From Promethearchaeota archaeon (GTDB lineage: Archaea > Asgardarchaeota > Lokiarchaeia > Sigyniarchaeales > SOKP01): a stretch of 37,253 nt of DNA. The notes beneath the pieces were generated by a model. The model saw only the letters and a list, made by a program, of their open reading frames with translations, made no database searches and had not been told where the DNA came from. Within the stretch, counting starts at the first letter, position 1; every line of letters begins with the position of its first letter. Shown here in pieces: positions 17,806 to 25,218 of the stretch. The position numbers and the translations under genes were made by a program. The stretch lies in the NCBI GenBank assembly GCA_016839765.1, contig JAEOTP010000085.1, forward strand, positions 1 through 37,253, in the 5' to 3' direction.

Positions 17806-19200
17806 TTATTTTTCATATAATAATTCTAATTCTGAAATAATTTTTGATAATTCTTCTACCATTTTTTTAGAATTTTTTATATTCTCTGATTCTGCTGAAA
17901 GAAGGATAGCATTTCTGTTTAAAGCTACTTTAATATTAGTATAAACGCCATCTCCAATAATTTTCAATTCATTTATTATATCTTGGTAAGTAAAACCATG
18001 TTCCTCGGCAAATTCAATTAATTTATTATGGATATTTTCAATCACTTCTGCAGAAGCAGGTAATGTCTTATTTACTTTTATACCTTTTGGAAAGCCTCTA
18101 GTTAATGAACTAACAAGGTCTTTTTGTGCTGTCATTATTTCAAGAATCTTCAATAGGATGAAATTTCCATCACTGAAGGGACTATATTGGGGGAAGTAAA
18201 ATTTGAAGGTATCAGCAGCTGCAAAACATGCTCGTTCTTCCCTTATTTGCCTTGAAATCTCGCCAGGATAGTTTTCAACCAATTTTATCGGAAATCCAGA
18301 TTCTTGGATAAAATCTTTTACAACTAGAGAAATCGAAGGAGTTGTAATTATTGTACTAGATTTAGATTTTTGAATCCGCTCATCATAAGAAACAAATAGC
18401 ATTAATAAATCCTCATAGCTTATTTCCAAACCATTCTCATCTAAAATCAATATTCGTGAGCCATCAACATCAAATAAAACCCCCAAATGACTATTTGAAG
18501 CTTTTACAATATTTGCTGTATTTCTAATGGTGTTTATACTAGGGACAGGAGTTTGTGATCTCTGTCGGTAGTGCGTATTTAAAGCAATAACTTCAACGCC
18601 TATATCATTTACTAGAATAGGAGTAATTTTTCCAGTCGGTCCATATGAACAATCCATTACAATTTTAAGATTTGCTTCAGTAATTGTTTTTTTATCTACA
18701 AATTGTTCTAAAGACTTTATATATACATCCTGGGTTTGAGGTATAGCGTTTATTAGTCCAATCTTACTAGGTTCGACGCGTCTAACTTTTTCGGGGTAAA
18801 TATTATAGGATTGTATTATTTTTTCAATTTCAGCTGGTGCAAACTCTATTCCTCCTGCATCAACAAATCTAATACCTACATCTTCACTATACAAATGTCC
18901 ACCAGAGAAATAGGTGCCTCCACTGGCTCCAAATCTTCTTATTGTAAATTGCAATAGAGGATAAGTACAGTCAGATAAGTTTAATATATTAACTCCAGTG
19001 CTCATAAGACCAGAAGTGTAAGCCCTCTTCAGCATACGACTATCGTTATGATAATCCCTCCCAATTACAACAGTTTCATTTTCATTGAATATACTTCCAT
19101 GAATGGAACCAATTGAGCTTGAAACCTCTGGAGTAAAGATATAATTAGCGCGTCCGACTATTCGACCGCCTTTATTCAATGTTTCTAAGTTTTGAACCAT
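17806..19200 (-). CDS. Phosphohexomutase homologue lacking catalytic residues
   Basis: The 464 residues follow the alpha-D-phosphohexomutase layout (phosphoglucomutase, phosphomannomutase, GlmM). An opening 'fGt.GirG'-like segment is followed by VVIGRDYHNDS, the active-site loop region near 93-107, the metal-loop region near 240-250 and a C-terminal SDGNFILLKILEIM. However, the active-site loop usually TASHNP reads S99-G-G-H102-L-Y, so the phosphorylated Ser is Gly. The metal loop usually DGDxDR reads D244-V-D-G-S-R249, so one metal Asp is Ser. The sugar loop GGE.SGH reads FAAADTFKF, and the C-terminal phosphate loop is not recognisable. Normal mutase chemistry therefore looks impossible. A regulatory or binding role is an inference. 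The reading frame is intact, with no sign of decay. Confidence 0.82.
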   Translation of the reverse strand: MVQNLETLNKGGRIVGRANYIFTPEVSSSIGSIHGSIFNENETVVIGRDYHNDSRMLKRAYTSGLMSTGVNILNLSDCTYPLLQFTIRRFGASGGTYFSGGHLYSEDVGIRFVDAGGIEFAPAEIEKIIQSYNIYPEKVRRVEPSKIGLINAIPQTQDVYIKSLEQFVDKKTITEANLKIVMDCSYGPTGKITPILVNDIGVEVIALNTHYRQRSQTPVPSINTIRNTANIVKASNSHLGVLFDVDGSRILILDENGLEISYEDLLMLFVSYDERIQKSKSSTIITTPSISLVVKDFIQESGFPIKLVENYPGEISRQIREERACFAAADTFKFYFPQYSPFSDGNFILLKILEIMTAQKDLVSSLTRGFPKGIKVNKTLPASAEVIENIHNKLIEFAEEHGFTYQDIINELKIIGDGVYTNIKVALNRNAILLSAESENIKNSKKMVEELSKIISELELLYEK

Positions 19201-19392
19201 TTAAATCATTTAGAATCTGAATTATTTAAAAAAATGCAGTTGGAAATTATAAGTAATATAGCTAAATTTGAATTTATAATCTTAACTGTTTTAAAAAATT
19301 GAAAAGAATTATTTGCGATAAAATATTAAAAAAGTTATCAATCTATTGTTCTAAACTGTTAGATTTTAATTATTATTCGAAAGTAAGTAATC

Positions 19393-21105
19393 ATGACTGA
19401 AAAATTAGGTTCTTTTGTGTTAGTCTTACATTCTCACCTTCCATGGGTACTTAACCATGGAATATGGCCCCATGGTATGAGTTGGGTAAACGAGGCCGCA
19501 GCAGAAACATATATCCCTTTGTTGCAAGAATTATATAAGCTTATTGATGATGATTATCATCCAAAGTTGACAATTGGTATTACACCAGTATTATGTGAAA
19601 TGCTTAGGCATCCTGCTTTTATCGATGGATTTTTAGGTTATTTAGATGAAAGAGTTACGGGAGCTTTAAATGATTATGATGATTTTACAGAAAACAAATA
19701 CGAAGATGGTAGAATCAAATTAGCTAAATGGTGGGAGGAATTTTATGAACGTGTAAGAGATGATTTTCTTCATAAATTTAATAGAGATGTTATTGGAGGA
19801 TTTAAAAAACTTCAAGATGATGGATTGCTTGATATTATAACCTGTGGTGCAACACATGGATATGCTCCCTTACTTTCAAAAGATACATCTATAAACGCTC
19901 AATTTAAAACTGCTGTTGACAATTACGAAATGCATTTTGGGAGAAAACCAACAGGAGCATGGTTGCCAGAATGTGCCTATCGCCCAGGTTACCGATGGAG
20001 AAATCCTATTACTGATGAAGAGTATGACCGCCCTGGTATCGAATATTTTCTTGCCAAAAATGGTTTAAAATACTTTTTTGTGGATACTGCCCTTTTGTTA
20101 GGAGGAAAATCACAAGGTGTATATGCTGCAAGATTTCCACTTTTAAAAGAATTATGGAAACAATTTGCTGACCAATATGAAGAAATTCCTACTTCATTCG
20201 AAAAATCGCAATATGAAGCGTATTTAGTATCAACAGATCCATCAACTAAATCACCTGTAGCTTTTTTTACACGAGATGAAAAAACCGGAATTGTGGTATG
20301 GAGCGGCGAACATGGATATCCAGGTTGTGCTGAATATCTTGACTTCCATAAAAAACATTGGCCATCAGGAAACAAATATTGGAAGGTTACCAACGCAAAG
20401 CTTGACCTTGGAGCGAAGATGCTATATTGGCCCGATGATATTCCAAGAAAATTAGATGAAAATGCAGGCCATTATGTACAACTCATAAAAGATATTCTTC
20501 GGGATTATAGGGAAAAAAATGGTACTAACGGAATTGTAGTGGCACCTTATGACTGCGAACTCTTTGGACACTGGTGGTTTGAAGGAAATTGGTGGTTAGC
20601 AAGAGTTTTAAGGTGGGTTGAGGATGATCCAGCGGTTGAATTGACCAATACTAGATTATTTTTAGAAGAAAATCCACCTAATAAGGTTGTCCAAATCATC
20701 GAAGGGAGTTGGGGTCAAGCTTCAAGTCATTGGGTTTGGTTAAATGAGTGGACAACGTGGACATGGGAAAAAGTTTATGAATGTGAAGCTAAAAGTGAAG
20801 AAATCATGGCTAAATATAAGGATTCTTCAGATGAGCATTTGATTAAAATTTTAAAGCAAATGGCTAGAGAGTTACTACTGTTAGAAAGTTCAGATTGGCA
20901 ATTTTTAATAACAACTTGGTCAGCACGAGATTATGCTGAAAATCGAATTGCTCTACATTATGAAAATTTTAACAGATTATATGATATGGCTTCGAAATAT
21001 GGAAGTGGACAACATGTTGATGAAGGAGAATGGCATTTTCTTGGAACTCTTGAGGTTAATGATGGTATATTTAAAGATATAGATCTTAATCCATTTGCTA
21101 AATAA
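19393..21105 (+). CDS. GH57 glycosidase, 1,4-alpha-glucan branching enzyme type
   Basis: This 570-residue protein matches GH57 branching enzymes, which form alpha-1,6 branches in glycogen-like glucans. Motifs in order are HSHLPWV (HxHxP, start of the barrel), CGATHGYAPLL, WLPECAYRPG with the nucleophile Glu193, and YDCELFGHWWFEG with the acid Asp387. A helical region follows (SSHWVWLNEWTTWTW). The C-terminal DUF1957-type domain has ARELLLLESSDWQFLITT and YAENRIALHYENF. The order and spacing of the two catalytic residues fit Thermococcus and Thermus branching enzymes, and both are present. There is no signal peptide, so it is cytoplasmic. It is transcribed alone, divergent from the phosphohexomutase homologue across 192 bases. 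An alpha-amylase or 4-alpha-glucanotransferase activity is the main alternative. Confidence 0.9.
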   Translation: MTEKLGSFVLVLHSHLPWVLNHGIWPHGMSWVNEAAAETYIPLLQELYKLIDDDYHPKLTIGITPVLCEMLRHPAFIDGFLGYLDERVTGALNDYDDFTENKYEDGRIKLAKWWEEFYERVRDDFLHKFNRDVIGGFKKLQDDGLLDIITCGATHGYAPLLSKDTSINAQFKTAVDNYEMHFGRKPTGAWLPECAYRPGYRWRNPITDEEYDRPGIEYFLAKNGLKYFFVDTALLLGGKSQGVYAARFPLLKELWKQFADQYEEIPTSFEKSQYEAYLVSTDPSTKSPVAFFTRDEKTGIVVWSGEHGYPGCAEYLDFHKKHWPSGNKYWKVTNAKLDLGAKMLYWPDDIPRKLDENAGHYVQLIKDILRDYREKNGTNGIVVAPYDCELFGHWWFEGNWWLARVLRWVEDDPAVELTNTRLFLEENPPNKVVQIIEGSWGQASSHWVWLNEWTTWTWEKVYECEAKSEEIMAKYKDSSDEHLIKILKQMARELLLLESSDWQFLITTWSARDYAENRIALHYENFNRLYDMASKYGSGQHVDEGEWHFLGTLEVNDGIFKDIDLNPFAK

Positions 21106-21113
21106 TTAAAAAA

Positions 21114-21323
21114 TTACAGGCTAAATTCATGAATAGGGTAATCATAATTTCTACCCATAACTAATTTTATATCTTTCTTTTGCATATTATAAACCACCGA
21201 CCATTGAGTGCTAATTTGAGAAACGATTTCCAAAAGATTTAAGGCTTCAATTGGATCTATATTTCCTTCACTGTCACTTAAAACTGATTCACATGTAGTA
21301 TATCTGCTACATCCTTGTTTCGT
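21114..21323 (-). pseudogene. C-terminal remnant of an acylase-like (linear amide C-N hydrolase) gene
   Basis: On the minus strand about 69 codons read from a stop at 21324-21326 to a TAA at 21114. The translation contains GCSRYTTCESVL, then IDPIEALNLLEIVSQIS, then TQWSVVYNMQKKDIKLVMG, and ends PIHEFSL. The order 'SR...', a helix, 'T.WSvVyd...k.i.l..g' and a terminal tail resembles the C-terminus of choloylglycine hydrolase / penicillin acylase-type (linear amide C-N hydrolase) proteins. No ATG, GTG or TTG stands at its beginning, and no N-terminal part with the nucleophilic Cys is present upstream, where the sequence is A+T-rich and non-coding. I read it as the leftover end of a deleted gene. 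It lies between the GH57 gene and the condensation-domain gene. Confidence 0.6.
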
Positions 21324-21424
21324 TTATCCTGAAAAATATTTTAGGAAACTAATATAATTTTGTAGAAGTTTAGAGTTTAATGAAAGTTATAAATTAAAAG
21401 AAAAAAGAAGTAAATATTATATTA

Positions 21425-22825
21425 TTATACTATACCTAAATATTCCAAAGCCTTATTCTTGATCTTTTCCATCGTGACTGTATCTGTAGTTTCTTCTAAA
21501 TAATTGATTGTAAATGTAAGCCTTTCTGAGACAGTTACAGCAGAAATAACAAGCTCCATAAGTGGTGAGGCTGAAGTACAAAAGATAAAACGATCTAATT
21601 CCAATGGACCATATTTTGAGGGGTAATCTAATAGACCTAGATTAGTAATTGCTAAACCGGGTACTTTATCTATTTTCTTTCTTGTCATTTTATTAGCAAT
21701 ATTTTTTTTATCCATACTAAAAGAATGAATTTTTTCGTATCTACTGAAATTCGGAGGAACGAACTTACCAAGGAAACTGAATGACTGAGTTTCTGAGAGA
21801 GACTTATCAATAAGGCCCATAAGTGCAACCATTTTAAATACTTTATTAATCTTGAGCTTTTCTCTTACTTTTTCATTGAAAATCTTAGCATTCTCCCAAA
21901 AGTCTTTTTTTGGATTATAAGATAGTTCAAATTGAAATCCTGCAGCGTAGAGTCCAAAGTTTTCACCTACTGGTTTTATGTATCGTTTACGTGTGTTGAC
22001 AGGAATCAAGATATTTCGCCTTCCTCCTTTAAAATGTCCTCGAATATCGTAGCGTGCTGCAAGAAAAGCTGTGTTAAGAGCAGAATTAATAGATACTTTG
22101 TGTTGTCGACACGTTTCAAAAAGAGAAGATGTTTCTTCTTTAGTTAATTCCACTGAGATGACTTTAAAGTTGAAATTGTTCCAATATGCTCTAAAAAGAT
22201 TATCTACATCTTCGTCGTCAAAGATAACTTTGTTTTTCTGCCACATTTTGTTCATCTTATTAATTGCTGCCATTATCATTTTTCCAGGAGTGGTATCTGT
22301 AGGAAAATTTTCAGGAGTTGCTAAGGGTGGCTCAGGCATATCTTGTACCTCTCGATCGGGATCTCCAAGATATAATAATAGATCTCGTGCTAGAATTGCC
22401 AAGGATGTTCCATCACATATTATATGATGACAGGTGATGATAATTTCAGAAATTTCAGATGATTGCAATAATATAAAGCGAGCTAATGGTCCTTTTTCTA
22501 CTTTAAAACGGATTTTATACTCATCTAAGAGCTCTTGATACCAATGTTTTTCTGATTTACGTTGTACTACCTTTAATGGATTTTCAGAAACATTTTCCGA
22601 TGTAAACCAGGCATCGTAATTTTCATCAAGGTAAATCCGGACTCCTACTAAAGGGTGTTGTTGTCTTACTTTATTGAGTGCTTTTCTTAAATCCTCTTCA
22701 GCGACAAAACCTTTTAGTCTAGCAACTATAGAAATATTACTAAGAGCGACTCTAAAGAATCTCTTCTCATGAGGGACTAACTTCCTTTCAAATTTTTTAT
22801 ATTGAATTGTTTGAAGTTGTGTAAT
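21425..22825 (-). CDS. Condensation-domain (HHxxxDG) acyltransferase, ATT start
   Basis: This is a stand-alone member of the CoA-dependent acyltransferase superfamily that includes NRPS condensation domains, PapA proteins and alcohol acyltransferases. The catalytic motif is HHIICDG; from ATT 22825 (466 residues) its histidines are at 133-134 and Asp at 138, the usual distance from an N-terminus. The C-terminal half has LIPVNTRKRY, ENFGLYAAGF and ITNLGLLDY, typical of the second lobe. A TTG at 22468 is the first standard start, but it would remove the whole N-terminal lobe (RVALSNISIVARL, LRKALNKVRQQHPLVGVRIY). There is no ATG, GTG or TTG in that part. GAGGTG at 22833-22838 is seven bases ahead of the ATT. 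Substrates are unknown; acylation of a lipid, peptide or alcohol is possible. Confidence 0.85.
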   Translation of the reverse strand: MTQLQTIQYKKFERKLVPHEKRFFRVALSNISIVARLKGFVAEEDLRKALNKVRQQHPLVGVRIYLDENYDAWFTSENVSENPLKVVQRKSEKHWYQELLDEYKIRFKVEKGPLARFILLQSSEISEIIITCHHIICDGTSLAILARDLLLYLGDPDREVQDMPEPPLATPENFPTDTTPGKMIMAAINKMNKMWQKNKVIFDDEDVDNLFRAYWNNFNFKVISVELTKEETSSLFETCRQHKVSINSALNTAFLAARYDIRGHFKGGRRNILIPVNTRKRYIKPVGENFGLYAAGFQFELSYNPKKDFWENAKIFNEKVREKLKINKVFKMVALMGLIDKSLSETQSFSFLGKFVPPNFSRYEKIHSFSMDKKNIANKMTRKKIDKVPGLAITNLGLLDYPSKYGPLELDRFIFCTSASPLMELVISAVTVSERLTFTINYLEETTDTVTMEKIKNKALEYLGIV

Positions 22826-22832
22826 TTTTTGA

Positions 22833-22838
22833 CACCTC
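22833..22838 (-). promoter_or_regulatory. Strong ribosome binding site (GAGGTG) that fixes an ATT start
   Basis: On the minus strand GAGGTG is followed by seven bases and then ATT (22825-22823), which opens the frame of the condensation-domain protein. The frame is closed by a TGA about 11 codons upstream of the site. The same GGTG-plus-six-or-seven spacing occurs before the ATG of ATP synthase subunit C, so the geometry is normal for this genome. Confidence 0.65.
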
Positions 22839-22850
22839 TTAAAAAATGTT

Positions 22851-22886
22851 CTTTCATTGATCGTGAATTTTCATAATCAATGAAAG
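22851..22886. repeat. Perfect 11-base inverted repeat, probable operator
   Basis: CTTTCATTGAT (22851-22861) and ATCAATGAAAG (22876-22886) are exact inverted complements separated by 14 bases. They lie just upstream of the condensation-domain gene and in front of the divergent winged-helix regulator. The spacing suits two half-sites bound by a dimer on one DNA face (about 25 bases centre to centre). A hairpin in the leader RNA is the alternative. Related TTTCA/TGAAA pentamers continue to 22945. Confidence 0.55.
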
Positions 22887-22929
22887 TCAATAAATAATAA
22901 ATGATTTAAGTATTTAAATATTTTCACCA

Positions 22930-22969
22930 TTCATGAAATTTCACATTCTGTAAAAAGATTTTTATATTA
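22930..22969 (+). promoter_or_regulatory. Promoter with palindrome in front of the winged-helix regulator gene
   Basis: TTCATGAA (22930-22937) overlaps the perfect palindrome TGAAATTTCA (22934-22943). A purine-rich AAAAAG (22952-22957) and a TATA element TTTTTATATTA (22959-22969) follow. Initiation about 26 bases after the TATA centre would fall next to the ATG at 22994, giving a leaderless or nearly leaderless mRNA. The palindrome sits directly upstream of the BRE/TATA position, a typical place for an archaeal activator or repressor, possibly the regulator itself. Confidence 0.45.
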
Positions 22970-22993
22970 GAAAAATGATAAGAACATTAAGAA

Positions 22994-24094
22994 ATGCCTA
23001 CAAAAAAAATTAATAATCATATCTACGACAAAAAGATTAGAGAATATGAGCAGCAAATCATAAATTTCATCGTAGAATCTGGAAAAAATAAAAGAAGATT
23101 TGACATAGAATCTCATGTGCTTGCTTACTTCTTATTGCGCGAAGGACAGTGGCTTACTCAAGATAATATTAGAGAATTATCACTAACATTTTATAAAAAG
23201 GAATCTAAAAAAGGTGTTTCAAAGGGTTCAATATCTAAAATTCTGAATATGTACGAACGATATCGAGTTTTAAAAAAAAGAAAAGTTGCAAATAAAAAGA
23301 ATGCTTTTGAATATTCGATGACAGAACCATACAATCAATTAATATTTTCTACCATAGAATATGGATTAGAGGAGATAGAGAAATATATTTCATTCTTTAG
23401 GATAAAATTGATTTCTTTAGAAGATATTAAACCCAAAATTAAAGAGGAAGAATTTCTAAAAGTTATTCTAATAGAAAGAGTGCAGGAATTGATAGATTTC
23501 TTTATTTTTCATAAGAATCTTTTTGAAAATAATCTAGGGACTACAAAAGAGAAAAAAGAAACCATAGTAAAATCAGTGGAAATAAACAAGATACAAACCA
23601 AAAAGTCAGTTAGCCATATTGAAAGTGATATTATTAAGTTTATATTAGATTGTCCACTATTCGTGATTGAAGAAACGAAATATGTCCCTATAATGGCTTA
23701 TTTCTTTACAAGGAAGAGATTAACTCAAGAAAAAATAAAAAAACTTACTGGTTTCTCTGCAGGAATGGTTTCTGAAGGAACAAATTATTTAATTAAAAAA
23801 CGATACATCAAGTTAGAAAAAGTTAGGGGAGTGAGAAAACGTTTTTATGAACTATCCTCAATTGCTTATTATAATTATCTAAGGTTTTATCGTCGTTTTA
23901 AATCAATATCCAAATTATATAGGAAATTGAATGAATTAAATAATGAATTAGAAAGAAAAAAGGAAGAATTAAAGAATATATATGGTTATACAAATATAAA
24001 AGAACGAGTTAAACAATTTTTAAATACTATGCCCTTGGTGGAAAAATTAATTGTATTATTTAGGGATGCAAAGGAAAAATTTAGAGAAGAATAG
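22994..24094 (+). CDS. Tandem winged helix-turn-helix transcriptional regulator
   Basis: The 366 residues contain two MarR/GbsR-like winged-helix domains. The first (about 25-105) has LAYFLLREGQWLTQDNIREL, a recognition helix around GSISKILNMYERY, and a wing YRVLKKRKVANKKNAFEYSMT. The second (about 220-300) has IMAYFFTRKRLTQEKIKKLTG, the recognition helix AGMVSEGTNYLIKKRY, and the wing KLEKVRGVRKRFYELS. Each is followed by a helical segment that could be a dimer arm. There is no sensor motif that I recognise. The protein is basic and cytoplasmic. It is divergent from the condensation-domain gene, and the region between them is full of palindromes, so control of that gene and of itself is likely, though inferred. 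Confidence 0.82.
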   Translation: MPTKKINNHIYDKKIREYEQQIINFIVESGKNKRRFDIESHVLAYFLLREGQWLTQDNIRELSLTFYKKESKKGVSKGSISKILNMYERYRVLKKRKVANKKNAFEYSMTEPYNQLIFSTIEYGLEEIEKYISFFRIKLISLEDIKPKIKEEEFLKVILIERVQELIDFFIFHKNLFENNLGTTKEKKETIVKSVEINKIQTKKSVSHIESDIIKFILDCPLFVIEETKYVPIMAYFFTRKRLTQEKIKKLTGFSAGMVSEGTNYLIKKRYIKLEKVRGVRKRFYELSSIAYYNYLRFYRRFKSISKLYRKLNELNNELERKKEELKNIYGYTNIKERVKQFLNTMPLVEKLIVLFRDAKEKFREE

Positions 24095-24101
24095 TATAAG
24101 T

Positions 24102-24548
24102 TTATCCATAACGTGGTAAATCTTTAGTTTCTTCAAAATATTTTTCAACTCCAATCTCTTTCATTCTAGTATTCATTTTTAACCATCTTTTTTTAAGATG
24201 CTGATCAAAATTCGTGTTTTCACAAGGAAATTCAGAGCATTGAAAACAAAAGTCGACACCTTTTTCTTTATAACAATTAATAACACCACAATTAGGATAC
24301 TTACAAATACCTTTTCGACAACCAAGGCAATCTCCTTGAGTAAGATAATGTAAAAGCTCTTTAAAATTTGGATAATTTTTAAAAACTGGAAGAAACTTAG
24401 AAAATCTTTCAGCATAAACATCAAAAGCTCCTAATAATCGTTGTAATTCCTTGCTATGTACTTTTATTTTCCCCTCTGTATATGCGAAACATTTTTTACA
24501 GCTTAGGCCACATGGCGCTAAAAAATTTAAGATTTCTTTATATTCCAT
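24102..24548 (-). CDS. DUF3795-like cysteine-rich protein
   Basis: The 148-residue protein has the DUF3795 pattern. It starts with LAPCGLSCKKC, has a helical middle, then a dense cysteine block GDCLGCRKGICKYPNCGVINC ending in FCFQCSEFPCE. A C-terminal helical tail follows (HLKKRWLKMNTRMKEIG), including the family's typical '...R....i.e.G.e.w..e'. At least ten cysteines are available and likely bind zinc or an iron-sulphur cluster. The biochemical function of the family is unknown. The gene is convergent with the winged-helix regulator (7 bases between stops) and is preceded by its own upstream gap, shared divergently with the VOC gene. The ATG start agrees with the start of the conserved domain. 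Confidence 0.8.
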   Translation of the reverse strand: MEYKEILNFLAPCGLSCKKCFAYTEGKIKVHSKELQRLLGAFDVYAERFSKFLPVFKNYPNFKELLHYLTQGDCLGCRKGICKYPNCGVINCYKEKGVDFCFQCSEFPCENTNFDQHLKKRWLKMNTRMKEIGVEKYFEETKDLPRYG

Positions 24549-24685
24549 ATTTCATCTCCAAAATTTCTAAATCAAAATTTAAATATAAAATTTTAGAACT
24601 TCAAATAAAAAAATCAAGAGATAGGTTTTTATGTTTTAAGAATTGAAATATATTTCAATAAATGAATATTTTGTATTGAGTGAAA

Positions 24686-25159
24686 ATGGAAAACAGTTTT
24701 AACTTAGTTTTTGGAAATCTGAAAATCCACCATATAAACTACATTTATCAGGATGCTGAAAAACATGCTAACATAATGGAATCGATATTTAAAATGCCTA
24801 AATTTGAATTTTCTGAAGATTTAGATCATCCTGCGATCTATCGCGGGAGAGATACGAAATTTTCAATTAAAATTGGAGTAAGTCGGTGTTTTAATACATC
24901 TGTAGAGATTTTTGAATGGATCAAGGGTGATTCTGTGTATAAAGAATTTGTAGATACCCAAAAAGAAGGGCTACATCATTTTGGAGTATTTGTTGAAAAT
25001 TTACAAGGATATATTGATTATTTACAAAAACAGGGAATAGAAGTAATCCAAACTGGTATGTTTCCACCTAGATTAAAGTATGCTTATATGGATACTGTAA
25101 AAATTTTTGGAGTGGTAATTGAGTTTATAGAAATAGTTAAACGGAAAAGTAGAAGTTAA
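24686..25159 (+). CDS. VOC superfamily (glyoxalase-like) protein
   Basis: The 157 residues form a typical pair of beta-alpha-beta-beta-beta units. Metal-ligand-type residues occur at the usual places: His in KIHHINYIY (start of module 1), Glu in SVEIFEWI, His in GLHHFGVFV (start of module 2) and Glu in VVIEFIEI near the C-terminus. VOC members include glyoxalase I, methylmalonyl-CoA epimerase and extradiol dioxygenases. Features such as KEGLHHFGV and the middle segment resemble the epimerase/dioxygenase-type halves, but substrate cannot be assigned. ATG 24686 is preferred to the in-frame GTG at 24680. It is transcribed alone, divergent from the DUF3795 gene. Confidence 0.85.
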   Translation: MENSFNLVFGNLKIHHINYIYQDAEKHANIMESIFKMPKFEFSEDLDHPAIYRGRDTKFSIKIGVSRCFNTSVEIFEWIKGDSVYKEFVDTQKEGLHHFGVFVENLQGYIDYLQKQGIEVIQTGMFPPRLKYAYMDTVKIFGVVIEFIEIVKRKSRS

Positions 25160-25182
25160 CAATTCTATATCAACACTTACTT

Positions 25183-25198
25183 GAAAAATTTATATATC
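25183..25198 (+). promoter_or_regulatory. BRE/TATA promoter of a leaderless gene
   Basis: The purine-rich GAAAAA (25183-25188) abuts the TATA element TTTATATATC. The TATA centre (about 25193) lies 26 bases before the ATG at 25219, which is where archaeal transcription normally begins. No Shine-Dalgarno is present, which agrees with a leaderless message. It is the clearest promoter in the window. Confidence 0.55.
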
Positions 25199-25218
25199 AT
25201 TAGATACAAAATTACAAT

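Noticed and set aside
19989-20393. 134-residue minus-strand open frame
   Set aside because: Shadow of the GH57 gene, whose catalytic motifs establish the plus-strand frame.
22071-22427. 118-residue plus-strand open frame with a hydrophobic segment, antisense to the condensation-domain gene
   Set aside because: It lies fully inside a well-supported gene on the other strand, has no ribosome site, and its composition is what the reverse frame of that gene would give.
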